From: Alcaligenes sp. SORT26 | GTDB taxonomy: Bacteria; Pseudomonadota; Gammaproteobacteria; Burkholderiales; Burkholderiaceae_B | Length of the DNA stretch: 64,000 nt | NCBI RefSeq assembly: GCF_017377875.1 | Contig: NZ_CP070975.1 | Span: forward strand, 1,178,001-1,242,000 | Direction of reading: 5' to 3' | In this document: piece after piece, positions 28,169 to 37,521 of the stretch | How positions within the stretch are numbered: position 1 is the stretch's first letter | How the letters are laid out: every line of letters begins with the position of its first letter | Position numbers and translations under genes: made by a program | Notes under the pieces: generated by a model | Databases searched by the model: none | What the model saw: only the letters and a program-made list of their open reading frames with translations | What the model was told of the DNA's origin: nothing

Positions 28169-28963
28169 ATGGCCGCCCCTTTCCTGCTCACCACCGAGTT
28201 GGACAACATCGGAATTGTCACGCTGAACAAGGCGCACAAGCGCAACGCCCTGGATGAAGATGCCATTGCTGAAATTGATGCGTACTTCTCCAATATTCCC
28301 GAGCACATCCGGGTCATTCTGATGAAGGCAGAAGGCGACCACTTCTGCGCGGGTCTGGACCTGAAAGAACACCATGACAAAGAACGCGGCGCGGTAGATT
28401 TTCTGCGCGTCTGCCAAAGCTGGCACCGTGCTTTCGACAAGATCGAACACGGCGGCATCCCGGTGATTGCCTGCCTGCAAGGCGCTGTCGTCGGTGGTGG
28501 CCTGGAACTGGCCAGCGCCGCACACATTCGCGTGGCCGACAGCAGCACTTTCTTTGCCCTGCCTGAAGGTACACGCGGCATCTTTACCGGCGGCGGCGCT
28601 ACCGTGCGCACGGCCAAGATCATTTCCCCCAACCGCATGATTGAACTGATGCTGACCGGCCGTGTGCTGGACGCTGTGGAAGGGGAACGACTGGGGCTGG
28701 CGCACTACGTGTGCAACAACGACGCCAACCCCAAAACAGCCTATGAGCTGAGCCTGGAACTGGCCCAGCGCATTGCAGGCAATGCCCTTTTGTCGAACTA
28801 CGCCATTGTCAGCTCGATCAGCCGCATTGCCGACATGTCTGCCACCGACGGCCTCTTTGCCGAGGGCTTGATGGCAGCAGTCGTACAAACCGGGCGGGAT
28901 GTGCAGGACCGCTTGGGGGAGTTTGTTAATAAAAAAGCTCATAAAGTGAAGCCGACCAAATAA
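28169..28963 (+). CDS. Crotonase-family enoyl-CoA hydratase
   Basis: A 264-residue crotonase-fold enzyme that likely hydrates an enoyl-CoA made downstream of the ligase. The first oxyanion-hole segment is HFCAGLDLKEH. Both catalytic glutamates of true hydratases appear to be kept: Glu in VVGGGLELASAAH and Glu in FFALPEGTRG. A glycine-rich GIFTGGGATVRT replaces the more usual continuation. GGAG lies 6 bases before the ATG. It follows the ligase by 44 bases. A related enzyme, DmdD, hydrates methylthioacryloyl-CoA; that assignment is possible but not proven. Confidence 0.88.
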   Translation: MAAPFLLTTELDNIGIVTLNKAHKRNALDEDAIAEIDAYFSNIPEHIRVILMKAEGDHFCAGLDLKEHHDKERGAVDFLRVCQSWHRAFDKIEHGGIPVIACLQGAVVGGGLELASAAHIRVADSSTFFALPEGTRGIFTGGGATVRTAKIISPNRMIELMLTGRVLDAVEGERLGLAHYVCNNDANPKTAYELSLELAQRIAGNALLSNYAIVSSISRIADMSATDGLFAEGLMAAVVQTGRDVQDRLGEFVNKKAHKVKPTK

Positions 28964-29014
28964 CATCGGCCAGGCGGACATGGGCAGTAATCACAACAAT
29001 ACGGAGACAAAACC

Positions 29015-29332
29015 ATGCTGTCGCATCAAGAGTTAAGCCGGGCACTGTCCGGACTACAGGAATATGAGCAACTCAAGTCGCAGCGTCGGCGTCTGGCATT
29101 TGCCTGCGCCGGCATCTGCCTGGGGCTGACCGGCCTGTTTATCGTGACGGCCATTTTCTGGCCCGGCGTTTTAACCCATGACCTGGGCAGTGGAGGAGCT
29201 GTCAACAGTGGCATGGTGTACGGGATAGGACTGATTTTTGTGTCCTGGTTATTAACTGGCGTCTACATTCACGTCGCCAACACCCGCTTTGACCCGCTGT
29301 GCGAGCGAGTACTGGCAAAGGTGCGCCCATGA
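29015..29332 (+). CDS. DUF485-like small membrane protein paired with the symporter
   Basis: A 105-residue protein with two membrane segments (about 29-50 and 67-88) and a charged N-terminal helix with LQEYEQLKSQRRRLAF. The size, topology and position directly before a sodium:solute symporter match the DUF485/YjcH group that accompanies ActP in E. coli. The sequence match itself is loose. Its stop overlaps the symporter start (ATGA, 29329-29332), so the two are translationally coupled. It may be a small subunit or stability factor of the transporter. Confidence 0.75.
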   Translation: MLSHQELSRALSGLQEYEQLKSQRRRLAFACAGICLGLTGLFIVTAIFWPGVLTHDLGSGGAVNSGMVYGIGLIFVSWLLTGVYIHVANTRFDPLCERVLAKVRP

Positions 29333-30897
29333 ATACACAAGCCATTCTGATCTTTGCGGCTTTTGTCCTGGTTACCCTGGGCATCACCTACTGGGCCTCG
29401 TCGCGCACCCGTTCCAGCTCGGACTTTTACACCGCCGGGGGCGGCATTACCGGCACGCAAAATGGCCTGGCCATTGTGGGTGACTACATGTCCGCCGCCA
29501 CCTTGCTGGGCATTTCGTCCCTGGCCTTTACCAATGGTTTTGACTCGCTGCTGTATGCGGTCTGCGCCTTCATGGGCTGGCCCGTCATCATGTTTCTGAT
29601 TGCGGAACGCTTGCGCAATCTGGGCCGCTACACCTTGAGCGACATCGTCTCGTATCGCCTGGACGAACGCAGCACACGTATCTTTACTGCCATCAGTTCG
29701 CTGACCGTCGTGTTGTTCTACCTGATCGTGCAAATGGTCGGCGCAGGCCAACTGGTGCAACTGCTGTTTGGCATTGATTACACCTATGCCGTGGTGGCCG
29801 TGGGCTTGCTCATGATGGTGTACGTGGTGGTGGGCGGTATGGTGGCAACCACCTGGGTACAGATCATCAAAGCCATTTTGATGATGGGTAATGGCTTTTT
29901 GATGGCTGCCCTGGCCATGTGGTATTTCAACTTCGACTTTTCTGCCCTGGTCAGCGCTGCTGCCGAGCATCATCAGGCAGGCGAAGCCATGAAGGGCCCC
30001 TGGAAGCTGATGGCCGATCCGTTCTCGGGTCTGTCTTTGGCCGTGTCGCTGGTGTTTGGTATTGCAGGCTTGCCACACATCATGATGCGCTTTTTCACCG
30101 TACCCGATGCACGCGCTGCCCGTAAATCGGTCTTCGTGGCGACAGGTCTGATGGGCGTGTTCTTTGTGGTGATCTGCTTTCTGGGTCTGAGCGCCATGGC
30201 GATTCTGCCCAAGTTCCCGCAGTTCTACGTGGACGGCAAGGTAGGAGGCATGGTTCTGGGTGGTTCCAATATGCCCATCATGCACTTGGCAACCGCCTTG
30301 GGTGGCAACCTCTTGTTTGGTTTGCTGGCCGCCGTCTCCTTTGCCACGATTCTGGCCGTGGTCAGTGGCTTGACGCTGGCGGGTGCCTCCGCGGTGGCCC
30401 ACGACCTGTACGCCAAAGTCATCCGTCGCGACGACGTCACGCCTTCCCAGGCTATGCGTGTCAACCGTCTGGCCTCGATTGGTATTGGTTTTGTGGCCAT
30501 TTTCCTGGGCTTGCTGTTCCGCGACCAGAACGTCGCCTTCCTGGTGGCCCTGGCCTTCAGTATTGCGGCATCGGCCAACTTCCCAGTGCTGCTGATGTCC
30601 ATGTACTGCCGTGACGTCACCACACGCGGTGTTATTGTGGGTGGTCTGGCAGGCTTGCTGATGGCCCTGGGTCTGGTCATTCTTTCCCCTGCCGTATGGG
30701 TACGTATTCTGGGTTTCTCCGAAGCCGTCTTCCCGTACGACTTCCCTACCCTGATTTCCATGCCCTTGGCATTCATCACGATTTATCTTGTCTCGAAACT
30801 GGACCGCAGCCGCCGGGCCAGCGAGGACCGCGCCGGGTTTGACGCCCAGCAAGTCCGCGCTGAAACGGCAGTGGGTATTGCGGCCGTCTCTCACTGA
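29329..30897 (+). CDS. Sodium:solute symporter (ActP-like carboxylate transporter)
   Basis: A 522-residue SSS-family transporter with about 13 membrane segments. FYTAGGGITGTQNGLAIVGDYMSAATLLG is the characteristic first-helix region of the ActP group (quoted in parts: FYTAGGGIT, GDYMSAATLLG). Sodium-site helices include LPHIMMRFFTVPD and ATILAVVSGLTLAGASAVAHD. It likely imports a short monocarboxylate that the adjacent ligase converts to a CoA ester. Start at 29329 overlaps the DUF485 stop. A G-U-containing hairpin with a T-rich tail follows at 30912. Confidence 0.9.
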   Translation: MNTQAILIFAAFVLVTLGITYWASSRTRSSSDFYTAGGGITGTQNGLAIVGDYMSAATLLGISSLAFTNGFDSLLYAVCAFMGWPVIMFLIAERLRNLGRYTLSDIVSYRLDERSTRIFTAISSLTVVLFYLIVQMVGAGQLVQLLFGIDYTYAVVAVGLLMMVYVVVGGMVATTWVQIIKAILMMGNGFLMAALAMWYFNFDFSALVSAAAEHHQAGEAMKGPWKLMADPFSGLSLAVSLVFGIAGLPHIMMRFFTVPDARAARKSVFVATGLMGVFFVVICFLGLSAMAILPKFPQFYVDGKVGGMVLGGSNMPIMHLATALGGNLLFGLLAAVSFATILAVVSGLTLAGASAVAHDLYAKVIRRDDVTPSQAMRVNRLASIGIGFVAIFLGLLFRDQNVAFLVALAFSIAASANFPVLLMSMYCRDVTTRGVIVGGLAGLLMALGLVILSPAVWVRILGFSEAVFPYDFPTLISMPLAFITIYLVSKLDRSRRASEDRAGFDAQQVRAETAVGIAAVSH

Positions 30898-30911
30898 GTA
30901 CTTGGTACTCT

Positions 30912-30951
30912 GGCGGTAGCCCAGCCCGACCGGGTTACCGCCCCTTGTTTT
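30912..30951 (+). terminator. Candidate terminator between the symporter and mmsA
   Basis: GGCGGTAGCCC pairs with GGGTTACCGCC (11 pairs, one G-U) around a 9-base loop, followed by CCTTGTTTTAATT. The tail is moderate, so partial read-through into mmsA is possible. Confidence 0.6.
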
Positions 30952-30976
30952 AATTCATCCCAGCAGGAGCATCACC

Positions 30977-32497
30977 ATGACAGAGTTAAACACCCCCGAA
31001 ATTGCTCACTACATCGGAGGTGGCCAGCAGGCTGGCGCCGGTACGCGTACTCAACCGGTGTACAACCCGGCCACCGGCCAGGTCAGCGCCAAGGTCAAAC
31101 TGGGTAGCCAGCAAGATATTGACGCCGCCGTGGCCAGCGCTCAGGCCGCTTTCCCCGCCTGGGCTGACACCCCACCGCTACGCCGCGCCCGCGTGCTGTT
31201 CAACTTTTTGGCCTTGCTCAACGAGAACAAGGAAAAACTGGCCGCCATGATCACCGCCGAGCATGGCAAGGTTCTGTCCGATGCAATGGGCGAAGTCACC
31301 CGTGGTATTGAAATTGTGGAGTTTGCTTGCGGCATTCCCCAACTGCTCAAAGGCGATTTCACCGAGCAGGTCAGCACCAATATCGACAACTGGACCATGC
31401 GCCAGCCCCTGGGTGTGGTAGCCGGTATCACCCCGTTCAACTTCCCGGTCATGGTGCCCATGTGGATGTTCCCCGTTGCTATCGCCGCGGGTAACACCTT
31501 TGTGCTGAAACCCAGCCCTATCGACCCCAGCCCCAGCCTGTTCATTGCCGAACTGCTGAAAAAAGCCGGTCTGCCCGATGGCGTGTTCAACGTGGTGCAA
31601 GGCGACAAAGACGCCGTTGAGGCCCTGGTCAATCACGAGGACGTGCAAGCCGTGTCCTTTGTGGGTTCCACCCCGATTGCCAATCGCATTTATGAAATGG
31701 GCGCCATTGGTGGCAAGCGCGTCCAGGCCCTGGGCGGCGCCAAGAACCACCTGGTCGTCATGCCTGATGCCGACATCGACCTGACCGTGGACGCCCTGAT
31801 CGGTGCCGCCTACGGCTCGGCTGGCGAGCGTTGCATGGCCATCTCGGTGGCCGTGCTGGTGGGTGACTCTGCCGAACGCATCCTGCCCAAGCTGGAAGAA
31901 CGCACTCGCAGTCTGAAGATTCTGAATGGCACCAACGCTGCCGCCGAAATGGGCCCCATCGTGACCCCTCAAGCGCGCGAACGCATCAGCGGCTGCATCG
32001 ACAAGGGTGTACAAGAAGGCGCCAAACTGCTGGTGGACGGTCGCCATTTTGACGGCGCCAAAGCCGGTGAAGGTTGCGAGGACGGCTTCTGGATGGGCGG
32101 CACCCTGTTCGACCACGTCACCCCCGACATGAGCGTGTATCAGGACGAGATCTTTGGCCCTGTTCTGTGCTGCGTACGCGTACCGGATCTGGCCAGCGCC
32201 ATTGAACTGATCAACAAGCACCAGTTCGGCAACGGTGTAGCTTGCTTTACCAGCGACGGTAACGTGGCCCGTGAATTTGGTCGCCGTATCCATGTGGGCA
32301 TGGTTGGTATCAACGTACCTATTCCTGTCCCTATGGCCTGGCACGGTTTTGGCGGCTGGAAGAAGAGCCTGTTTGGCGATATGCACGCCTACGGTGAAGA
32401 AGGCGTACGTTTCTACACACGCCAGAAATCCATCATGCAGCGCTGGCCTGAAAGCATCTCCAAGGGAGCGGAGTTTGCCATGCCTACATCCAAGTAA
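30977..32497 (+). CDS. mmsA: CoA-acylating (methyl)malonate-semialdehyde dehydrogenase
   Basis: Oxidises methylmalonate semialdehyde to propionyl-CoA, or malonate semialdehyde to acetyl-CoA, with NAD and CoA and loss of CO2. The 506-residue protein has family blocks [39 protein letters not shown] and the catalytic Cys in [12 protein letters not shown]. It ends the cluster and is followed by a strong bidirectional terminator. In valine or myo-inositol clusters mmsA has other partners; here the company of a ligase and crotonase suggests a 3-hydroxypropionate-like route. Confidence 0.95.
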   Translation: MTELNTPEIAHYIGGGQQAGAGTRTQPVYNPATGQVSAKVKLGSQQDIDAAVASAQAAFPAWADTPPLRRARVLFNFLALLNENKEKLAAMITAEHGKVLSDAMGEVTRGIEIVEFACGIPQLLKGDFTEQVSTNIDNWTMRQPLGVVAGITPFNFPVMVPMWMFPVAIAAGNTFVLKPSPIDPSPSLFIAELLKKAGLPDGVFNVVQGDKDAVEALVNHEDVQAVSFVGSTPIANRIYEMGAIGGKRVQALGGAKNHLVVMPDADIDLTVDALIGAAYGSAGERCMAISVAVLVGDSAERILPKLEERTRSLKILNGTNAAAEMGPIVTPQARERISGCIDKGVQEGAKLLVDGRHFDGAKAGEGCEDGFWMGGTLFDHVTPDMSVYQDEIFGPVLCCVRVPDLASAIELINKHQFGNGVACFTSDGNVAREFGRRIHVGMVGINVPIPVPMAWHGFGGWKKSLFGDMHAYGEEGVRFYTRQKSIMQRWPESISKGAEFAMPTSK

Positions 32498-32607
32498 GAA
32501 CAGACCTGTCGCGCTGAATTGTTGTGCTTAACAGAGCAACTTTTCAGCGCAATGTGCAGCTTAGCGTTTGCACTTGAAGCAGGTTTGAAAACACTAGGAT
32601 GAAAGAC

Positions 32608-32646
32608 AAAAAGCCGGGGCTCTGAATCAGAGCCCCGGCTTTTTTT
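32608..32646. terminator. Strong bidirectional terminator between mmsA and pyrB
   Basis: A 17-pair stem (AAAAAGCCGGGGCTCTG and its complement) closes an AAT loop, with A- and T-runs at both ends. It lies between the convergent ends of mmsA and pyrB. Confidence 0.95.
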
Positions 32647-32683
32647 AATGCTATCAGGTACTTAATACCCAGTCATATCTGGA

Positions 32684-33979
32684 TTAGTACATGCCATGAA
32701 AGACGGCATCCTCAGGGCCAATATGCGATGGCGGATTCCAGGTCACATCGCGCATGGAATGCTGCACCAGCGTTTCCACACCCAGCAAGACGGCAAAGAT
32801 CGCCATACGCACAGGAATCCCGTTATCTGCCTGTCGGAAAATCGCCAGACGAGGATCGTGGTTCAGGTCCACGCTCAGATCATGAGCGCCTTCACGGCTA
32901 TCGCGTGGCAACGGGTGCATCACGATCACATCGGGGCCGCAGCAACGGTCAATAATCGCTTTATTGACCTGGAAGTCCGCCGTGAAGCTGCCGTCCTGCC
33001 CTTCCTCGAAACGCTCTTTCTGAACGCGTGTGGCGTAAATCACGTCCACGCCAGGCAGGCCTTTTTCCAACGAGGTGGTCTGCTCGATCACGTGCTTACC
33101 TTGCTTGGCGACCTGCTCCACAATGTGCTCAGGCATCTCCAGGCCGGGAGGTGCGATCAGCGTGAACTTCAGGCCACGATACATGCCCAGCAGCTTGATC
33201 AGAGAGTGCACGGTACGACCATATTTCAGATCACCCACCAGGGCGATATGCGCACCATCCAGCAACTTGCCCAGACGGGAGAATTCGGTGCTGATGGTGT
33301 ACAGATCCAGCAATGCCTGGCTGGGATGTTCACCCGCACCGTCACCGCCGTTCACCACAGGAATATTCGTGGCACGTGCAAATTCGGCCACAGAGCCTTG
33401 CTCAGGATGACGAACCACCATGGCATCCACATAGCCACTCATCACACGGCTGGTGTCGTAAATGGACTCGCCTTTAGCCATGGAAGAAAAGGTAAAGCCG
33501 GTGGTGTCACACACCGAACCGCCCAAGCGGCAGAAAGCCGAGCCGAAGCTGACGCGGGTACGGGTGGAGGCTTCAAAAAACAGATTGCCCAGCACTGCAC
33601 CTTCCAGCACACGCGATACTTTTTGACGACGAGCGATGGGCTGCATGATGTCGGCCAGGCTACACAGCTCTTCCACCGTTTCGCGGGTGAACTGGTCGAC
33701 GGACAGGAGCTGATGTTTGCCGCCCGTCGCAATACGATCACGCAAGGGACCGGACTGTGCGCTTTGCGCATACTTGCTCAGCAGTGCTTCGTTTTCCACG
33801 ATTTCCGTGACGAAACGCTGCACAACTTCTGGCATGGCCCGCGACTCCAGGGAGCCTTCAGGCAGCAGCCATGTATCCAGTGCACGACGCTTCACCCCAA
33901 TACGTGCCGCAAAAACGTCACGAGTCAGGTTCAGGCGACGCATTGCATCACGCAAAAAAACTTGTTGGGAGACGGCCAT
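32684..33979 (-). CDS. pyrB: Aspartate carbamoyltransferase with an HTH-like N-terminal extension
   Basis: Catalyses the committed step of pyrimidine synthesis, carbamoyl phosphate plus aspartate. Catalytic blocks are intact: FFEASTRTRVSF for carbamoyl phosphate, HPSQALLDLYT, GDLKYGRTVHSL and MHPLPRDSREG for aspartate. At 431 residues it is about 120 longer than the 310-residue E. coli catalytic chain. The extra length is mostly an N-terminal region (about 1-90) whose residues 12-40 (AMRRLNLTRDVFAARIGVKRR, in part) look like an XRE-type helix-turn-helix. No pyrI regulatory chain or pyrC is adjacent. ATG at 33979 is preferred over the GTG at 33991. Confidence 0.93.
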   Translation of the reverse strand: MAVSQQVFLRDAMRRLNLTRDVFAARIGVKRRALDTWLLPEGSLESRAMPEVVQRFVTEIVENEALLSKYAQSAQSGPLRDRIATGGKHQLLSVDQFTRETVEELCSLADIMQPIARRQKVSRVLEGAVLGNLFFEASTRTRVSFGSAFCRLGGSVCDTTGFTFSSMAKGESIYDTSRVMSGYVDAMVVRHPEQGSVAEFARATNIPVVNGGDGAGEHPSQALLDLYTISTEFSRLGKLLDGAHIALVGDLKYGRTVHSLIKLLGMYRGLKFTLIAPPGLEMPEHIVEQVAKQGKHVIEQTTSLEKGLPGVDVIYATRVQKERFEEGQDGSFTADFQVNKAIIDRCCGPDVIVMHPLPRDSREGAHDLSVDLNHDPRLAIFRQADNGIPVRMAIFAVLLGVETLVQHSMRDVTWNPPSHIGPEDAVFHGMY

Positions 33980-34131
33980 ATCAGCTCTCACTTATGAAAT
34001 ATACGCAATGCGCACATTTTAAGACTATGGCCGATAAAAAAGCGAGGAAGAATTAAGTCTATTGCAAAAAATACAACGACAGTCTACGCAGCGGGCTGGA
34101 GTCGCTGCTATCCAAGCATAGTGACCACACC

Positions 34132-34587
34132 CTAAGGATGCTGCCGATACGGCGTGGTGTAGGGCACGACCTGGTCATTATTAGGAACGACAAGACCGTC
34201 GTAGCCTTGCTGGCCGGAGGTGAGCCATTCGCTATGCTGATAGGCAAAATCGGCCAGACCCAGAGTGCCCCATACGCCGATTACAAAAAGAGCCAGACTC
34301 AAGGCCAGAAAGAAGGCCGAACAGAAGCCGGGTATCCAGGCCCAGCGACGCCCTGCTTTGGAGTTATGCCACGCCAGGGTCCAATGGCTCCAGCACAAGG
34401 CCAGAAACGCCGAGACCAGCCCCATCAGAAAGACGAACAAGGGCAGGCGTAAAAAAGCGGGGACGAAAACGGATCCGATCGCTCCGGTGCCCATCAACAT
34501 GATGAACAGCAGCGCGGCCCCATGCAGGCCGATCAGAACCCGAAAAGAAAGGATATAAAAAGCAAGACTGCCTGGCGGGGTCACCAT
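34132..34587 (-). CDS. Small multi-pass membrane protein, unrecognised
   Basis: A 151-residue protein with about four hydrophobic segments (near residues 8-32, 40-65, 85-105 and possibly a re-entrant part) and a soluble C-terminal tail (QHSEWLTSGQQGYDGLVVPNN). I do not recognise the family. It lies between pyrB and the SecD-head-like lipoprotein gene on the same strand but is separated from each by more than 100 bases. Coding is supported by the well-formed hydrophobic pattern and by the absence of a better frame. Confidence 0.6.
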   Translation of the reverse strand: MVTPPGSLAFYILSFRVLIGLHGAALLFIMLMGTGAIGSVFVPAFLRLPLFVFLMGLVSAFLALCWSHWTLAWHNSKAGRRWAWIPGFCSAFFLALSLALFVIGVWGTLGLADFAYQHSEWLTSGQQGYDGLVVPNNDQVVPYTTPYRQHP

Positions 34588-34699
34588 ACCGACTTTCCTG
34601 TTATTAACAAGAGCGGCGGGTTTGCACCCACCGCATTTTCCAAAAAGCCGGACATGAGTAAACCCAGGACCAGGACAGCGTTAAGGCAGCAAGCAGGGC

Positions 34700-35284
34700 T
34701 TACTTCTTGCCGTTGGTTTGTGTCGCTTCTGGACCGGCAATGGCACGAGCAGCGGCCAAGGCATTGGCTTCAGTGCCAACCATGAAAATCAGGCGACCAT
34801 CTTTAACGGGCGAGCCGTAAGCTGGTGCTGCCAACATGGTGTCACCCACGACCAAAGCCAGACGCTTTTTAGGGAACTGGGTGGTCACTTGCAGCAGGCG
34901 CTGAGCCGCTTCAGGTGTCAGATCCAAAGCCAGCAAACCTTCTTTGCTGTCATTGGTCCCGGCTTGCACGCCAACCAGATCCTGACGCACCACCACAGCA
35001 CGCGGATTCACAAACAAGACACCATTAGGTTGCACGTCGACACGTGCCCAACCCGCTTGTTCCTGGGTATCAGCCAGGAAGATTTGCACGGGCGCAGCTT
35101 GCTGCTCGGCACCAGGCTGAACCTGAGCTTGCTGAGCGCCTGTTGCTGGCGTGGAGGGAGTTTGTGTTGCGGCGCTGGAGGTACCAGTTTTATCGCTCGG
35201 CTTTTCTTGAACGGTTTGACAAGCGGCCAATGCGACCAGACCAACAGGAGCCAAAATTCGAGCCAGTGTGCGTAAAGTCATCAT
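34700..35284 (-). CDS. Lipoprotein with a SecD P1-head-like C-terminal domain
   Basis: A 194-residue predicted lipoprotein. The signal sequence ends in a good lipobox, LAAC, with Cys at about residue 22. A linker rich in Gln, Ala, Thr and Pro (about 25-65) leads to a folded domain. The end of that domain, VVGDTMLAAPAYGSPVKDGRL followed by EANALAAARAI, resembles the periplasmic P1 head of SecD (dGkvisAPvi...G...eA..La..l). No other SecD part is present. A purine-rich GAGAGGGGGGAA precedes the two adjacent ATGs. It sits 74 bases downstream of pbpC. Function unknown; an envelope role is inferred. Confidence 0.72.
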   Translation of the reverse strand: MMTLRTLARILAPVGLVALAACQTVQEKPSDKTGTSSAATQTPSTPATGAQQAQVQPGAEQQAAPVQIFLADTQEQAGWARVDVQPNGVLFVNPRAVVVRQDLVGVQAGTNDSKEGLLALDLTPEAAQRLLQVTTQFPKKRLALVVGDTMLAAPAYGSPVKDGRLIFMVGTEANALAAARAIAGPEATQTNGKK

Positions 35285-35358
35285 AGTGAAGTTCCCCCCT
35301 CTCTTTACGAAGATTCAGTAAGGATAGCAGTGTATCAGTCATGTAAAAGCGCAAGCGG

Positions 35359-37521
35359 TTAATCTTTGTTAAAGCTTGTCATTTGCGCACCCCTAATTTG
35401 TACGCTGACCTGATCCATTAAGCGACCTTGTTCTGTTTTCAATTCAATGCGCAGCGTCCCCGGTACTAACGGAATTCGCAACTGCGCCCCCTTCCCTGCT
35501 TCTACTCCCTGCACCCACCACACCAGAGGCTCGGTAATCTGACCTTGAGCCAGCAATCGCAGTTGCTGATTCTGCGGTGGAATATCCGGGTCCAAGGCGA
35601 AAATGGTGCCATTCACCGGCTCGCGGATACGTGCCGGGCCTGCGTAAGACAAATTCACATCGCTTAATTCCACGCGATCAGTCTGGGTTCCATCCACAAA
35701 AAACTCTTCGCGGCTGGGTTCGAGAGCGGGCACAAATTCAATTTGGCGAACCTGTACCTGTGCGGGTCTGGCTGTCTGACGGCCGGGGCGCCCTTTATTC
35801 AGCACGCTAATAACTTCATGCCAAATCGGTGCCGCGCCGCTCACGCCGGATACATCCTGCATACTTTGACCGGCACTATTACCGACCCAAACGCCGACGG
35901 TGTAGTGCTCGGTCCAGCCCAAGGCCCAGTTATCACGCATATCTTTACTGGTGCCGGTCTTGACCGCACTCCAGAACGGTGTGCTCAGGGCGCTGTCCAG
36001 ACCAAAGGTCAACACACGAGCCTGGCGGTCCGACATCATGTCGCCCACAATCCAACTGGCTCCTGCATCCATCACAGCTTGAAACGTTGCTGCCTGCTGA
36101 TCCATACGTGTTTGCACAGCCTGCGTCTGCCCCAGATTGGCCAGTGCACGGTAAGCATTCGTCAACTCCAGCAAGGTGACATCCGCACTACCCAAAGCCA
36201 GGCTATAGCCATAGAAATCCCCGTCCTGACGCAGATTCAGGCCCAGTGCTCGCAGACGTTCCACCAGATTGGCCGGGCCCAGCATGGTCAAGACACGCAC
36301 AGCAGGAATATTCAGGGATGAAGCCAAGGCATTGCGAGCACTGACCCAGCCGACAAACTGCTTGTCGTAGTTTTGCGGGATATACAGACCATTGCCCGTG
36401 GCCAGGTTCAGCGGCGAATCCTGCAACAGAGAGGCCGCCGTCAACAGGCGTTTTTCGATGGCCATTTCATAAAGAAAAGGCTTGAGGGTGGAACCCGCTT
36501 GCCGCAAGGAACGAGCATGGTCGACCTCGGCAGCCTCGGACAGATCGCCACTGGAGCCCACATAGGCCAGCACCTGTCCGCCATGATTATCCAGCACCAC
36601 CACCGCCGCATCCTGGACACGCGCCGTGCGCAGGTCCAGCAAGTGTCGTCGCATACTAGCCTGCACCCGCATTTGCAGACGTGCATCCAGGGTGCTGCGC
36701 ACACGCTCACCGGCTTTGATTTGAGGGTTTTGCTCTAGCAGCCAACGGGCAAAATGCGGAGCCAACTGCGCCTGCCCCAAGGGAGGCTGGGCGGCCCGGC
36801 GCAAAGCCACCGGCACCAGATTACTTAACTCTCGACATTGTTGAGCGCGTCCCATTTCCTGCAAGGTCAGACACGCTCGGCGCTCGACGGTCAACGCCGA
36901 GGCATTGGGGCCGCGTAACAAGACCGCGGCAATCGCAGACTCGCGCGCATCCAGCGCGGTCGCCTGCTTTTGAAACAGGGTGCGCGCCATAGCGTCCACC
37001 CCGACCAGTTCCCCCCGGAACGCCACCTGATTCAGGTAGGCTTCCAGAATTTGCGGCTTGGTCCAATTATCTTCCAGTGATTGGGCGGCAACCACCTGGT
37101 CCAGCTTTTGCCAGACCGAACGCCCACCCCGACCCCCGACCAGATCTTGATCCATCAGACCGGCCAACTGCATGGTAATGGTGGAAGCGCCCCGACTACG
37201 TCCGGCGAACAGACCGTCCCAGGCGGCAGAGCCGACTGACAACCAGTCCACCCCACCATGGGACTCAAAACGGCGGTCTTCAGACATCAAGACCGCCAGT
37301 TGCAAGGCCGGGGAAATTTGTTCCAGTGCGACCCAATCGCCGCGCCGTTGCGCGAAGTCCAGACGCACACGCTGAACAAGTTCCCCCTGGCGATCCAGCA
37401 CCTGCACATCGGAAGATCGATAAGCCTGACGAACTTCCTCATAGCTGGGCATGGCTTGCCCGGGACTGGCCCACAGGGCCAGTCCCAACACCAGCAGTCC
37501 TGCTTTAATTGGCTGGTGCAT
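35359..37521 (-). CDS. pbpC: Penicillin-binding protein 1C
   Basis: Bifunctional peptidoglycan synthase-like protein of 720 residues anchored by an N-terminal hydrophobic segment. The glycosyltransferase domain has SEDRRFESHGGVD with the catalytic Glu, and STITMQLAGL. The transpeptidase domain has SxxK in GSTLKPFLYE, SLN in ASSLNIPAV and KTGTSKDMRDNW. The C-terminal domain is the PBP1C-specific module. The ATG at 37521 has GGAAG 6 bases upstream and overlaps the end of the alpha-2-macroglobulin gene by 17 bases; an ATG at 37545 is an alternative. The pairing with alpha-2-macroglobulin is conserved in many bacteria and suggests a joint defence and cell-wall repair role. Confidence 0.95.
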   Translation of the reverse strand: MHQPIKAGLLVLGLALWASPGQAMPSYEEVRQAYRSSDVQVLDRQGELVQRVRLDFAQRRGDWVALEQISPALQLAVLMSEDRRFESHGGVDWLSVGSAAWDGLFAGRSRGASTITMQLAGLMDQDLVGGRGGRSVWQKLDQVVAAQSLEDNWTKPQILEAYLNQVAFRGELVGVDAMARTLFQKQATALDARESAIAAVLLRGPNASALTVERRACLTLQEMGRAQQCRELSNLVPVALRRAAQPPLGQAQLAPHFARWLLEQNPQIKAGERVRSTLDARLQMRVQASMRRHLLDLRTARVQDAAVVVLDNHGGQVLAYVGSSGDLSEAAEVDHARSLRQAGSTLKPFLYEMAIEKRLLTAASLLQDSPLNLATGNGLYIPQNYDKQFVGWVSARNALASSLNIPAVRVLTMLGPANLVERLRALGLNLRQDGDFYGYSLALGSADVTLLELTNAYRALANLGQTQAVQTRMDQQAATFQAVMDAGASWIVGDMMSDRQARVLTFGLDSALSTPFWSAVKTGTSKDMRDNWALGWTEHYTVGVWVGNSAGQSMQDVSGVSGAAPIWHEVISVLNKGRPGRQTARPAQVQVRQIEFVPALEPSREEFFVDGTQTDRVELSDVNLSYAGPARIREPVNGTIFALDPDIPPQNQQLRLLAQGQITEPLVWWVQGVEAGKGAQLRIPLVPGTLRIELKTEQGRLMDQVSVQIRGAQMTSFNKD

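Noticed and set aside
29269-30894. A 541-codon frame opposite the sodium:solute symporter.
   Set aside because: His/Gln/Gly-rich composition with no domain; the opposite frame is a clear transporter.
34613-34634. A hairpin (GCGG-c-GGGT/ACCC-a-CCGC) downstream of the SecD-head-like lipoprotein gene.
   Set aside because: It has an internal mismatch and no T-run in the direction of transcription, so it is not listed as a terminator.
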